NCBI GenBank assembly: GCA_004173475.1
Contig: SEBU01000009.1
Span: 1 to 64,000 of the forward strand
DNA length: 64,000 nt
Reading direction: 5' to 3'
Origin: Gammaproteobacteria bacterium
Lineage (GTDB): Bacteria > Pseudomonadota > Gammaproteobacteria > Pseudomonadales > Cellvibrionaceae
Part shown: positions 10,926 through 20,087 of the stretch, in pieces
Layout: each line of letters begins with the position of its first letter
How positions within the stretch are numbered: the first letter of the stretch is position 1
Program-made: the position numbers and the translations under genes
The notes under the pieces: generated by a model
Seen by the model: the letters and a program-made list of their open reading frames with translations, nothing else
The model's database searches: none
Told to the model about the DNA's origin: nothing

Positions 10926-10942
10926 AAGGTGGCCAACAAAAA

Positions 10943-13900
10943 TTAAAATCTGTAACGAACACCAAGTTTGTAACGGCTGCCATAGGCCCATGCATCCAAC
11001 ATTTGATTGTCATAGCGGCCATGGGAGCTCATTGTCTCGTTGGTGATATTGGTAGCTTCCAAAAACACATTCAGTTGCTCCGTAAATGCATAGCTACCAC
11101 TGAGATCAATTTGCGTGCTTTCATTAACAAATGTGGGTTCGGCGCCGTAATCAGAAATATTTTGGCCTTGCCCGAATTGCGATAAATATTCATCGCGCCA
11201 GTTAACGGCAACACGCAGTTCAAATCCGTTTTTGTCATAGAAGCCAACAAAGTTCATTGAGTCAGCAAGGCCGGTAACGGCGAAACCACCTTGAACTAAA
11301 TCGTTGCGGTCATAGGGTTTATCTGTATTCACCACAGTGGCATTGGCATTAAAACCAAAACCGGATTCGCCAAATACGTGTTGCCACGCAAGTTCAAAAC
11401 CGTCGACACGCGCCTTAGGACCATTCACGCGTTGGCTTACTGTGTAATTTGCTTTTTGGCCAGTGCTCGGGTCAATCACATCATTGATGGTTTGGCGTTG
11501 CGTTCCTTGAACAATGAAGTTAGTAACATCCTTCACAAAATAGTTACCGGCAACGTAGGAGTTTTCCTGGTAATACCATTCCACTGCAAGATCCATATTG
11601 TCCGACAGGAAAGGTTCCAATTTCGGATTCCCGCCGTTTGCTGACAATGCACCTACACGCGGTAAAGCACCCACACTTAATACGGGTGTGAGGAAATTAA
11701 TTGAGGGGCGAGTAAGCGTACGCGATGCATCAAAACGCAAATTCAATTCATTCGTTAATTCCAGTTTTAAATCCAGGCTGGGTAACAGGAATGAATAATC
11801 GTGCGATGTTGAAATAGATTGTGGATCCGAAAACGTTGTGGTCAGCAGTGTGGGATCTGCCGGATTCAACGTTAATTGAGTGGGCAAACGGCCTTGGCCT
11901 TTTGATTCCACATCCGTTTGTTCTCGTCTGACACCCGCGTTGACATGGAAAGGCAGGCTTCCCAAATCAGTATCAAAAGCAATTTTCAAAAATAATGATG
12001 TAGTAGTTTCAGTGATATCTTGAATACTGCCAGGGTCTAATGCCAACGCCAGTTTGCCCGTGTAATTAGTACCGCAGCAACCGTAGTTGTAACCTGGAAT
12101 ATTTTGCGCTTGTGGATTTCCCAATCCTTCAAGATAGTTGTAAACATCAAACGGGTTGTAAGCCAAGAGTTCAGGAAGCAGTGCATCATTGCCGGAGAAG
12201 CCCGGAATAAAACCTGAGGTACTTACAAAATCTCTTGGCACTGATTCCGGAATTACCAAACCGGTAGTGCGGCCAGAGGGCGAGCCATAGCCTGACCAGG
12301 TTTGCCAGAAATTGTTGGTAAACGTATTACTGTTTTGCAACGTGAAATTATCGTCAACAATCGATGCACCGGCATTCAATTTGAGATTATCTTGAGTCCA
12401 ATTCACCGTAAATTTTGCTTGATCAATGGTGTCAGTATTTTCCTGGCGCGTACGCACAATAACGTGCGAACCAATCACACTTGGGTCTCGAACCACCCTG
12501 CTTTCATCACACGATGGACCGAAGGTAGACATCACGGGTAAATGGCCATCACTGTCGCCCGTCACACGCAAACCCATATCGCAACCCAGGGCACCACCGT
12601 AACCGAGGTCCATGCCGTCACCACCGTTTTTCCCATCAGGATTCAGTTCACTTTTTGCGTGCGCTAAATCCAGCGTGTAGGAAAGGTTATCACTCGCATC
12701 GTATTTAACATTCACGCCTATTTGATTCGTTTCCAAGAGCGAACGGTTGAGGCCTGCGTTCAAATCCATCACGCCACCAAGGTTAACGAAATCAACAAAG
12801 GTGCCGTTAGAATCTTGCTCTACATTGCGAAGTGAATTGAAATCGAACCAGACACCAAACCCATAGTTAAAGGTTTCAACTTCCTGACGGGAATAATTGT
12901 CGTCGATGGTTAATAACAATTGATCATTAGGTTTCCACTGAAAGGCAAGACGCCCATCAATACGATCGTCATTCGTAATGTTTTGATCAGCACCGAATTG
13001 AATCGGGTTCCAGCTAATAGGTGCACCAGGAGTGTCGTTTGCAGAAACTCCAATTTGTTCTGGTGTGCAGTTAGGCGTCAATTGACAAGGGCGAACCTTG
13101 CCACCTTGCCAACCAGCGACAAATACGTGATTGGTTTCAGTTTCCTGTTCGGTTTTAATAATGTTAGCCAGAATGCCCATGGTGTCATCAGCAAAGGTGT
13201 TGCTGTACAACGCACCTAAGGTTGGTTTTACTTCACCGGATTCATCTTGCATGGATCCTGAAACAGAGAGCGCAACTTTTTGACCGGGATGATCGAAAGG
13301 TTTTGGATAAGAAATATTAACTGTCGCACCAATTGAATTACTTCCCATGGTGACATCTGGCGTTTTCATGATGGCAACACCACCAACAAAGTCTGCACCT
13401 ACGGTACTAAAGTCAACTGAGCGCCCGCCAGATGCGGTAGAAATTCTACGGCCATCGAATAATGTTTCGTTAAAATCGCCACCGAAACCGCGCACCGTAA
13501 TACCGGTAGGTTCACCGCGCTGACCGCTACGTTGAATTGAAACACCGGGAACACGTTGCAAGGATGCGCCAATATTTGAATCGGGAAATTTACCTATATC
13601 TTCAGCGGTAATTGCATCCACGACGCCGGAAGCCTCGCGTTTGATATCCATATTGCGTTGTAAAGATTGGCGAATGCCGGTAATTATTACTTCTTCTGTA
13701 TTTGTATTAGCGGCGTATGTAGTGTCCTGTGCGCCTGCATATTGAGAGGTGAACATCGCGGACATTATCGCCACTATAGCGGTTGATAACTTCGACTTTT
13801 TGGGCATCTCTTCGAACTCCTGATTATTAGTATTTTGGATAATCATGAGCTGACCGTTGGTATCGACTACCATTTTTAAACCGGTGTTACGCAATAAAAT

Positions 13901-14224
13901 ATCTATAGCGTCTCCAATGGAATAATGACCAGACAAATCGCAAGCTTCAATTTCTTTAACCTTATCGTATGGAAATATTAGCGTTAGATTAGCTTGTTCG
14001 GCAAAGGTAGTCAGAGCAAGATCGGCTCGTTCTCCCGGTATGTCGAAGTCATATTTTTTTGACAAAACTTCAGCATTAGCTAAAGCGGCTGGTGAATTGA
14101 ATGCCAGACAACTTATTACTAGAGTACTGAATAAGACTTTATCGACTATACCCGGCGACAGGTTTTTACCTGCACACTTATAAGACGATAGAGATTGCTT
14201 TTTCCGCCATTGTAAGTTCGTCAT
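10943..14224 (-). CDS. STN-domain TonB-dependent receptor with a possible internal start
   Basis: Outer-membrane receptor of 1093 residues. Order: a signal-like segment (about 28-50), an STN domain (about 52-132) as in FecA-type transducers, a second signal-like segment (about 143-165, from MPKKSKLSTAIVAI at 140), a TonB-box-like EEVIITG, the plug (DAITAEDIGKFPDSNIGASL), then a beta-barrel of about 750 residues ending in RYKLGVRYRF with terminal Phe. Residue 140 is an ATG at 13807 preceded by AGGAG nine nt upstream, a better ribosome site than that of the annotated start at 14224. The gene follows fecI and fecR, which fits a transducing receptor. The ligand is unknown; the Xanth-Caul-type plug suggests a carbohydrate or siderophore. 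Confidence 0.9.
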   Translation of the reverse strand: MTNLQWRKKQSLSSYKCAGKNLSPGIVDKVLFSTLVISCLAFNSPAALANAEVLSKKYDFDIPGERADLALTTFAEQANLTLIFPYDKVKEIEACDLSGHYSIGDAIDILLRNTGLKMVVDTNGQLMIIQNTNNQEFEEMPKKSKLSTAIVAIMSAMFTSQYAGAQDTTYAANTNTEEVIITGIRQSLQRNMDIKREASGVVDAITAEDIGKFPDSNIGASLQRVPGVSIQRSGQRGEPTGITVRGFGGDFNETLFDGRRISTASGGRSVDFSTVGADFVGGVAIMKTPDVTMGSNSIGATVNISYPKPFDHPGQKVALSVSGSMQDESGEVKPTLGALYSNTFADDTMGILANIIKTEQETETNHVFVAGWQGGKVRPCQLTPNCTPEQIGVSANDTPGAPISWNPIQFGADQNITNDDRIDGRLAFQWKPNDQLLLTIDDNYSRQEVETFNYGFGVWFDFNSLRNVEQDSNGTFVDFVNLGGVMDLNAGLNRSLLETNQIGVNVKYDASDNLSYTLDLAHAKSELNPDGKNGGDGMDLGYGGALGCDMGLRVTGDSDGHLPVMSTFGPSCDESRVVRDPSVIGSHVIVRTRQENTDTIDQAKFTVNWTQDNLKLNAGASIVDDNFTLQNSNTFTNNFWQTWSGYGSPSGRTTGLVIPESVPRDFVSTSGFIPGFSGNDALLPELLAYNPFDVYNYLEGLGNPQAQNIPGYNYGCCGTNYTGKLALALDPGSIQDITETTTSLFLKIAFDTDLGSLPFHVNAGVRREQTDVESKGQGRLPTQLTLNPADPTLLTTTFSDPQSISTSHDYSFLLPSLDLKLELTNELNLRFDASRTLTRPSINFLTPVLSVGALPRVGALSANGGNPKLEPFLSDNMDLAVEWYYQENSYVAGNYFVKDVTNFIVQGTQRQTINDVIDPSTGQKANYTVSQRVNGPKARVDGFELAWQHVFGESGFGFNANATVVNTDKPYDRNDLVQGGFAVTGLADSMNFVGFYDKNGFELRVAVNWRDEYLSQFGQGQNISDYGAEPTFVNESTQIDLSGSYAFTEQLNVFLEATNITNETMSSHGRYDNQMLDAWAYGSRYKLGVRYRF
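13805..13823 (-). promoter_or_regulatory. Internal ribosome-binding site and ATG within the TonB receptor gene
   Basis: On the minus strand CAGGAG, nine nt, then ATG encodes methionine 140 of the receptor frame. The following residues look like a complete signal peptide (basic start, hydrophobic core, AGAQD cleavage region). Initiation here would give a 954-residue receptor without the STN domain. Confidence 0.5.
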
Positions 14225-14295
14225 TACCTATTTATTGTTGACCGCAGGAGTTTTTGTTATAGAAAGTCACTGTTTGTCGCTTTGCCAATCGCTAT

Positions 14296-15309
14296 TCATT
14301 TACGAACGGTTAGAAGAATTTTATTCGCGGTATCGTATTTATATTGGATATTAAAATTATTGTGCAGCGTTGATAGCAGACTCGGTGTATCTCCAATTTT
14401 AAATACGCCCGCGATACGAATGTGTTTAAGCGACGCGTCCTGTATCACAAAAGTTTTGTCGCTGTAACGGTTAAACTCCAACACGGCTTCATCCAGTGTT
14501 TCACCGCGAAATACAATGTTGCCCTCTTGCCAACCTAATTGCGCGGTCATCTCCCCGTCGCTGATTTTTTCTACTCGTTGGTTCGCGCTCGATAGAACTG
14601 CTTTTTCACCTTTAGAAATAAATAGCTTAGGGTTGTTCAGCGGTTCTTTCTCAAGTTCGGCAGGGTCAATATGTTTGTTATCAGCAATAGCCACACGTCC
14701 TTCGGTAACCCACACCTTAACTTTTGCATTCAACAGGCGCACATCAAACGCAGTACCTACCGCTTGAACTATTTTATCGTTTGCCACTACGCGCAAAGGA
14801 CGTAAAACATCATGCGCAACATCAATATGAATTTCACCGCGATTAAGTAGCAACAAGCGTTGTTTGGCGGAATAGATAATCTTTACTTGACTGTCAGTAT
14901 TCAGAATTAGGGTTGAACCATCATCGAGTAAAATTTTTCGTTGTTCACCCACAACAGTTTGATAAGCCACTTCTGACAATGAAGGTGTTATTTTTTTAGC
15001 ATCAAAATCCATTTGGGAAAAAACGCCCAGGCAAACAAATAAAAAAGACGCCGCTACTGCATAGCGCATCGCGTAAGATTTTTTTCTGGGTTGAATCTGA
15101 AAGAGTTCGGATAACAGCGAAAGTTTGTCCATTTTGTCCCAGAGTTGGGCCAATTGCATAAGGGCTTTTCCGTTTTCTGGATTTTGCGCCAACCAGCTTT
15201 GCAATTCGTTTTTTTCGCTCTTGGATAATTTTCTATCGAGACGGGTTATCCATAAACTGGCCTCATCCAGACGTTTCTCCTGGCCCGGAAAATCAACCAC
15301 ATTATTCAC
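14296..15309 (-). CDS. FecR family anti-sigma factor / signal transducer
   Basis: A 337-residue inner-membrane protein. The N-terminal cytoplasmic part (about 14-56, EASLWITRLDRKLSKSEKNELQSWLAQNPEN) is the FecR_N region that contacts the sigma factor. One membrane helix lies at about 83-98, followed by the periplasmic FecR domain (VVGEQRKILLDDGSTLILNTDSQ, GEIHIDV, VGTAFDVR) and a C-terminal STN-like part that receives the receptor signal. The start is GTG at 15309, overlapping the fecI stop by four nt (GTGA), so translation is coupled. It should control the adjacent sigma factor in response to the TonB receptor. Confidence 0.9.
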   Translation of the reverse strand: MNNVVDFPGQEKRLDEASLWITRLDRKLSKSEKNELQSWLAQNPENGKALMQLAQLWDKMDKLSLLSELFQIQPRKKSYAMRYAVAASFLFVCLGVFSQMDFDAKKITPSLSEVAYQTVVGEQRKILLDDGSTLILNTDSQVKIIYSAKQRLLLLNRGEIHIDVAHDVLRPLRVVANDKIVQAVGTAFDVRLLNAKVKVWVTEGRVAIADNKHIDPAELEKEPLNNPKLFISKGEKAVLSSANQRVEKISDGEMTAQLGWQEGNIVFRGETLDEAVLEFNRYSDKTFVIQDASLKHIRIAGVFKIGDTPSLLSTLHNNFNIQYKYDTANKILLTVRK

Positions 15310-15890
15310 AATGAACTACTCTCAAGGACAACTTCCCTGATGGGTTCTTCTCTGTTGACTTCTGGTTGCGATTTCAACTGGAAATTCATGAATAGGTAGC
15401 ACCGTTTAATGCCGAAGGCGATGTGTTTTTCAACGGTACTCTCGCTGATATTCAAATCAGCGGCAATCTCTTTTTGGCTGTAGCCGTACACTTTTTTCAT
15501 CACAAACACGCGTCTGCATTGAATAGGCAGTTGGCGAACAGCCATGCAAAACAATTCAAACTCTTCTTTTGCAGCGACAGTATCGAATGTGGGGTCTTCT
15601 CCGGCGTGCTCAATCAAATCCTGAATATCCGCATTCCAACTATCGTCAAGACTAATAGACAAGCGGTTTTCTGAACGTTTGACGTGATCCAAGGCTAGGT
15701 TTTTGACTATCCGGTACATAAAAGAGCGAGGGTTGTTTATAGGCTCTTCGTTGGATATTTCACAAATCCGGACGTAAGTTTCCTGAACTATATCCTCGAT
15801 TTCTTTGGGAGGCGCAATGGTGGATGCAACCTTGGCCAAACTCTTCTGGATGCCCATAAACAGGGACGAAAGATTCTCTCGGTTTGACAT
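15306..15890 (-). CDS. FecI-like ECF sigma factor
   Basis: RNA polymerase sigma factor of the ECF/FecI group, 194 residues from the chosen start. Region 2 is seen in DIVQETYVRICE and PRSFMYRIVKNLALDHVKR; region 4 in LPIQCRRVFVMKKVYGYSQKEIAADLNISESTVEKHI, the recognition helix. The frame is open to 15968, but ATG 15890 (MSNRENLSS) has AAGG six nt upstream and removes a tail not typical of the family. It heads the cassette fecI-fecR-receptor and probably drives the receptor gene. Confidence 0.9.
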   Translation of the reverse strand: MSNRENLSSLFMGIQKSLAKVASTIAPPKEIEDIVQETYVRICEISNEEPINNPRSFMYRIVKNLALDHVKRSENRLSISLDDSWNADIQDLIEHAGEDPTFDTVAAKEEFELFCMAVRQLPIQCRRVFVMKKVYGYSQKEIAADLNISESTVEKHIAFGIKRCYLFMNFQLKSQPEVNREEPIREVVLESSSL

Positions 15891-16238
15891 ACATGACCTT
15901 TGATTATTATGTTTTCGATGCAAACTATGAGGACGAATCAGTAAATGAATTTGGCTATTGATTGCCAATTAGAATCGCACCATAGAATCAATCTTTAAAA
16001 ATCAGTGGAATAATTTTTAACAAGCTCGGTCTATTCATCATTCTATATGATATTTCAGATTATAACCAAAGGATTGGAAGTTGCCCGATTTTTGAAAAAA
16101 ATGGCGTAAGAAACCACGGAGTGTCTTTCTCGAATGAAGAATTACTCCCGACTTTCGCCTTTTTGTCAGGTTCCTGACGTGTTCTAATCCTCCGCTCCCG
16201 CACAAACTTCTCCCACCTCAATTACATAAGGTGACGAC
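15891..16238. other. Divergent intergenic region between fecI and the XRE gene
   Basis: About 348 bp with no coding signal. It must carry the promoters of both the FecI cassette (leftward) and the XRE gene (rightward). The only ordered structure I found is the small palindrome at 16165-16178, listed separately. Confidence 0.6.
16165..16178. promoter_or_regulatory. Palindrome upstream of XRE gene, candidate operator
   Basis: GTCAGG-TT-CCTGAC is a perfect 6-2-6 palindrome about 60 bp upstream of the XRE-type gene start. Such regulators often bind short palindromes in their own promoter, so an autoregulatory site is possible. Confidence 0.3.
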
Positions 16239-16703
16239 ATGATTGTTAAAAAACTCAGGTTGCAACGCGGTTGGTCGCAGGAGCATTTGGCGGAATTGAC
16301 GGATTTAAGTGTTCGTACGATTCAGCGGATTGAGCGTGGCCATAAGCCGGGGTTGGAAACGATCAAGTCGCTCGCGGCAGTGTTTGAGGTTGACTTAAAC
16401 ATTTTTGACTCGGGAGCAGATGGTATGAACATACAACCAAATTTAAAGGCCGATGAAGTGCTGGCCATGCAGTATGTGAAAGGCGTTGTAGAGTTTTACT
16501 CGCACGTGTTGATGTATGCGGTATTTAGCAGCGTCTTTCTATTAAACGGCGGCTGGCATTTGGAGGGAATTCACTGGCCGTTTTTAGGGTGGGGATTAGG
16601 GCTTTTGATGCACGGTCTCTGGTCCCACGATGCGTTTAACTGGATCACGCCGCCGAAATGGGAGCTGCGATTGGTGGAGAGGCGTTTAGGCCGTAAACTT
16701 TAG
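16239..16703 (+). CDS. XRE-family HTH protein with C-terminal 2TM domain
   Basis: A 154-residue protein joining an N-terminal XRE helix-turn-helix (about 3-58: LRLQRGWSQEHLAELTDLSVRTIQRIERG) to a 2TM domain (about 75-150) with two hydrophobic helices (VLMYAVFSSVFLLNGG and HWPFLGWGLGLLMHGLW) and the terminal WELRLVERRLG. It may be a membrane-tethered regulator; no target is evident. The start ATG has AAGGTGACGAC upstream. Single gene, followed by a terminator. Confidence 0.85.
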   Translation: MIVKKLRLQRGWSQEHLAELTDLSVRTIQRIERGHKPGLETIKSLAAVFEVDLNIFDSGADGMNIQPNLKADEVLAMQYVKGVVEFYSHVLMYAVFSSVFLLNGGWHLEGIHWPFLGWGLGLLMHGLWSHDAFNWITPPKWELRLVERRLGRKL

Positions 16704-16732
16704 ATTTTAAAAATCGCTTTATGAACACTAAT

Positions 16733-16760
16733 AAACCGGAGCCGCAAACTTCGGTTTTTT
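16733..16760 (+). terminator. Terminator after the XRE/2TM gene
   Basis: AAACCGGAG pairs with CTTCGGTTT (one G-U) around a 7-nt loop and is followed by TTT and a T-rich stretch, about 30 nt after the stop codon. Confidence 0.7.
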
Positions 16761-16766
16761 GTTTCT

Positions 16767-16842
16767 TATGGTAAACAATGATTGAAAATTCATAAATGTC
16801 GCATGAAACCCGTTACATAAGATGTTTAGCTTGTTTACCATA
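16767..16842. repeat. Widely spaced inverted repeat upstream of the GH9 cellulase
   Basis: TATGGTAAACAA at 16767-16778 recurs as its exact reverse complement, TTGTTTACCATA, at 16831-16842. The second arm lies about 40 bp before the cellulase start. Two oppositely oriented protein-binding sites flanking the promoter are a natural reading. Confidence 0.55.
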
Positions 16843-16880
16843 GCCTCGCCAACGAAAAAATAACGATAACGAGGTTCATC

Positions 16881-18965
16881 ATGCGTGTCAGTTCTCTGAT
16901 TATTAGCGTTTCTTTTATATCTTTTTTAACGGCCTGTGGTGGTGGAAGTAAGGGTGGTACAAAACCACCGGTTAACCAATCATCGGCAACTATCAGCAGT
17001 CTTGCGACCAGTTTGGGGACTTCGTCACTAAGTAGTTCCAGTCTTCTGTCTAGCGCCGCATCAATTAGCTCTGCGGCATCATCGATTAGTTCTGTGGCCT
17101 CATCTGTAGCGAGCGTCAGCGAACTTGTGGTTGTCGATCAATTTGGTTATTTACCAGATGCCCAAAAAATTGCCGTGCTGCGAGATCCGCAAACCGGCTA
17201 CGACTCCGCCGAAAGTTTTACCCCAAGTGCAAGCATCAGTTTGGTAGACATGACAACAGGCGAAACCTTGTTTAGTGCCGCACCTGTAGCGTGGAAAGCC
17301 GGAGCGACGGACACCTCGTCCGGTGATAAAGCCTGGTGGTTTGATTTCTCCAGCGTAACGACTCCCGGTACATACGCCGTTGTCGATAAAACCCAAAATC
17401 TTCGCTCACCGACTTTTAAGATCGCGGCAGATGTTTATAAACCCGTCCTAAAACATGCTTTGCGCACCTTCTTTTATCAACGCGCTGGCTTTGCGAAAGA
17501 ATTGCCGTACGCAGAAGCTGCTTGGGCGGACGGTGCCAGTCATATAGGCGCTGGACAAGATAAAAACGCGCGCATCTACAACGACAAATCTAACGCGGCG
17601 ACTGAAAAAGATTTATCCGGCGGCTGGTACGACGCTGGCGATTACAACAAATACACGACCTGGGCAGCGGATTATGTAATCACCCTGCTCCACGCGTACT
17701 TGGAAAACCCTGCAGCGTGGACAGACGACTTCAACATTCCTGAATCCAATAACGGAATTCCAGACATTCTGGATGAAGTGAAATGGGGCGTCGATTGGCT
17801 TAAAAAAATGCAGGATGCCACAGGTGATAATTCCGTATTGACCATTGTCGGCTTGGCGTCCGGTAGTCCACCTTCGGCAGCTACCGGGCGTAGTTATTAC
17901 GGCACCGCAAGCACAAACGCGACTATGTCTACCGCGGGAGCCTTCGCATTAGCTAGTAAAGTTTTCGCAGATGTTCCAGCCTGGGCCTCTTATGCCACCG
18001 ACCTTAATGTTCGTGCCGAAAATGCCTGGGCTTGGGCTGTAGCAAACCCAAGTGTCACCTTCTTCAACAACGACGAGGCTAGACAACCGGGCAGTGGCGG
18101 TTTGGGTGCGGGTCAACAAGAACCTATAGATTGGTCTAACGGAATGGCGAGTACTAAAGATCGCGCTATTAAAAAACGTATGGCAGCAATTTATCTGTTC
18201 GCGGCGACCGGCGGTGCAACTTATAAATCCCATATCGAAGCGGATTACACGAATGCGGACTTGGAAATATATTCAGACCCTTTCCATGAAATGGAGAACA
18301 CAAGCTTGCTTTATTACTCCAGCCTGCCCGGTGTAACACCGTCAGTGGCGAGCGATATTAAAACCTGGTTCAAAAACGACATGAATGGTGGGACGGAAAA
18401 CTGGAATGCAATGACATCCAAAAAAGACCCCTACCTTGCGTATATCAAGGATTACGTGTGGGGCAGCAATGGCAATAAAGCGTCCAAAGGAAGTATGTTT
18501 ACCGATGTGATCGAGTATGAGATTAGCGGTCTCGATACAACAATCGCTAAAAACTCCGCCCTAACTTATATCAATTACCTCCACGGTGTTAACCCGCAGG
18601 GCATGGTTTATCTATCCAATATGTACAGCCTTGGTGCGCACAGCTCAGCCAACGAGTTTTATCACACGTGGTTTGGCGACGGCACCGCCAAGTGGGATAG
18701 GGTCGGTACTTCGATTTATGGCCCGGCGCCTGGGTTCCTAACCGGTGGACCAAACCCAAGTTACGATTGGGATGGATTCTGTACCGGTAGCCCTAATGAT
18801 TCCCGTTGCGGTGGCGCAGCACCTAATCCACCTAAAGGTCAGCCAGCCCAAAAAGCCTATAAAGACTTTAATACTAGCTGGCCGCTCAACTCCTGGAGCG
18901 TTACCGAAAACTCCAACGGTTATCAGTCCAACTATTTGCGGTTGTTATCCAAGTTCGTTAATTAA
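16881..18965 (+). CDS. GH9 endoglucanase, predicted lipoprotein
   Basis: Cellulase of glycoside hydrolase family 9, 694 residues. It starts with a lipoprotein signal (LTAC, lipid-modified Cys 19), then a serine-rich linker (about 33-75), an N-terminal immunoglobulin-like domain (about 78-178) and the catalytic (alpha/alpha)6 barrel. WYDAGDYNKY places Asp 251 and Asp 254 (water activation) and Glu 676 in VTENSNGY is the likely general acid. HGVNPQGMVY and GAHSSANEFYHTWFGDG match family blocks. It is an inverting beta-1,4-glucan hydrolase probably displayed on the cell surface or periplasmic face, acting on soluble or imported oligosaccharides. A bidirectional terminator follows. Confidence 0.92.
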   Translation: MRVSSLIISVSFISFLTACGGGSKGGTKPPVNQSSATISSLATSLGTSSLSSSSLLSSAASISSAASSISSVASSVASVSELVVVDQFGYLPDAQKIAVLRDPQTGYDSAESFTPSASISLVDMTTGETLFSAAPVAWKAGATDTSSGDKAWWFDFSSVTTPGTYAVVDKTQNLRSPTFKIAADVYKPVLKHALRTFFYQRAGFAKELPYAEAAWADGASHIGAGQDKNARIYNDKSNAATEKDLSGGWYDAGDYNKYTTWAADYVITLLHAYLENPAAWTDDFNIPESNNGIPDILDEVKWGVDWLKKMQDATGDNSVLTIVGLASGSPPSAATGRSYYGTASTNATMSTAGAFALASKVFADVPAWASYATDLNVRAENAWAWAVANPSVTFFNNDEARQPGSGGLGAGQQEPIDWSNGMASTKDRAIKKRMAAIYLFAATGGATYKSHIEADYTNADLEIYSDPFHEMENTSLLYYSSLPGVTPSVASDIKTWFKNDMNGGTENWNAMTSKKDPYLAYIKDYVWGSNGNKASKGSMFTDVIEYEISGLDTTIAKNSALTYINYLHGVNPQGMVYLSNMYSLGAHSSANEFYHTWFGDGTAKWDRVGTSIYGPAPGFLTGGPNPSYDWDGFCTGSPNDSRCGGAAPNPPKGQPAQKAYKDFNTSWPLNSWSVTENSNGYQSNYLRLLSKFVN

Positions 18966-18975
18966 GTGAAATAAA

Positions 18976-19010
18976 AAGGGCAACTTCATTACTGGAGCTG
19001 CCCTTATCTT
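18976..19010. terminator. Bidirectional terminator between GH9 and beta-lactamase genes
   Basis: AAGGGCAACTTC pairs with GGAGCTGCCCTT (one mismatch, one G-U) around a 6-nt loop in the 59-bp gap between two convergent stop codons. A-rich sequence before and T-containing sequence after let it serve both strands. Confidence 0.6.
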
Positions 19011-19024
19011 CTATAAATGATCGT

Positions 19025-19882
19025 CTACTCGGCTTTTACTGCGGGTAGAGATTGTTGTCGTTTTAATTCGGCTTCAAATTTTTCTTCCGATTTAGCCACC
19101 AATCTCTGTAACTCATCCGCATCAACAAACGCATCTCCCTTGCCCTTTTCTTTGGCAACCCGCTTCTCTTCCAAATTCGCCATAACAGGATGGCCCACTA
19201 AAACCACGTCGGCTTCTGCTTTCTTTAGACGGTCGTAAGTGCTGCGGAAGTCTTCCACAATCGTGGGGTAAACATTGTTATTAATTAGACGCTGGTCCGC
19301 CACTGTGAGGCTACACACAAATATCACACGCCTCGTAACGCCCCTATCTTTGGATTCAGTGAGCCAGCTGGTACAACCTTTGGTGTGTCCAGGAGTGAGT
19401 AGCGCTTGCAAATTTACATCGCCGAGTGAAACTTTCTCACCATCATTAATAGTGCGATCGACTTTCATTTTGGGAAATTTATCGTCCCAACCTAGCGTTT
19501 CGCCATCAAGTTTGCCGGTTTCTAATGCATGTAGATCTGCTTTGCTAGAGATCAGTTTTGCTCCAGTATCTTTCTTGAGTTTCGCCATGCCGCCAACATG
19601 ATCCGAGTGAGCATGGTTTTCAATCAGGTATTTAATATCCTTCAACTTAAAACCCAAACTTTTAATATTGGCTTCCACCACAGTCGCACCCTGTTCAGTT
19701 GAAGCGTCCAGTAAGATATGGCCCTTGGGCGATGTAATGAGATAAACGCCAATGCCTTCGGTGCCGACGGCGTAAATATTGTCGGTGATTTGGTAAGGCG
19801 CATGCGGTGCGCTCCAGCTGGGGTCATCGGCAAAGCTGAGGTTAGATAAAAGTATTGCACCCAGGGCAAACATTTTTTTCAT
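19025..19882 (-). CDS. Subclass B3 metallo-beta-lactamase-like protein
   Basis: Exported zinc hydrolase of 285 residues. After a signal peptide (cleavage near 18, SFADD) the core has the HxHxDH motif as HAHSDH (His 90, His 92, Asp 94, His 95), GHTKGCTSW with His 166, and a late GHP with His 231. Together these are the six ligands of a B3 enzyme with two zinc ions. The N-terminal YQITDNIYAVGTEGIGVYLI also fits B3. It should open beta-lactam rings in the periplasm, though some relatives hydrolyse other substrates. A GGAG site precedes the ATG. No mobile element or ampR-like regulator is adjacent, suggesting a resident chromosomal gene. Confidence 0.85.
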   Translation of the reverse strand: MKKMFALGAILLSNLSFADDPSWSAPHAPYQITDNIYAVGTEGIGVYLITSPKGHILLDASTEQGATVVEANIKSLGFKLKDIKYLIENHAHSDHVGGMAKLKKDTGAKLISSKADLHALETGKLDGETLGWDDKFPKMKVDRTINDGEKVSLGDVNLQALLTPGHTKGCTSWLTESKDRGVTRRVIFVCSLTVADQRLINNNVYPTIVEDFRSTYDRLKKAEADVVLVGHPVMANLEEKRVAKEKGKGDAFVDADELQRLVAKSEEKFEAELKRQQSLPAVKAE

Positions 19883-20087
19883 AGTGGCTCCGATAAAATC
19901 GCAAGATTAGCTCATAAAGTTGCACGCGATCATAACCATTCAACGAAGCGAGTGTCAGTTACATTAGTAACGGCATCTTAATTTGGCGTTTATCCAGGTC
20001 AGCTAAATTGATGATATGAATCCAAACAGACAGCAGACGCGTCTATTAGGTAACTCATTAAATCAACCCACATAATGGACGACTTCT

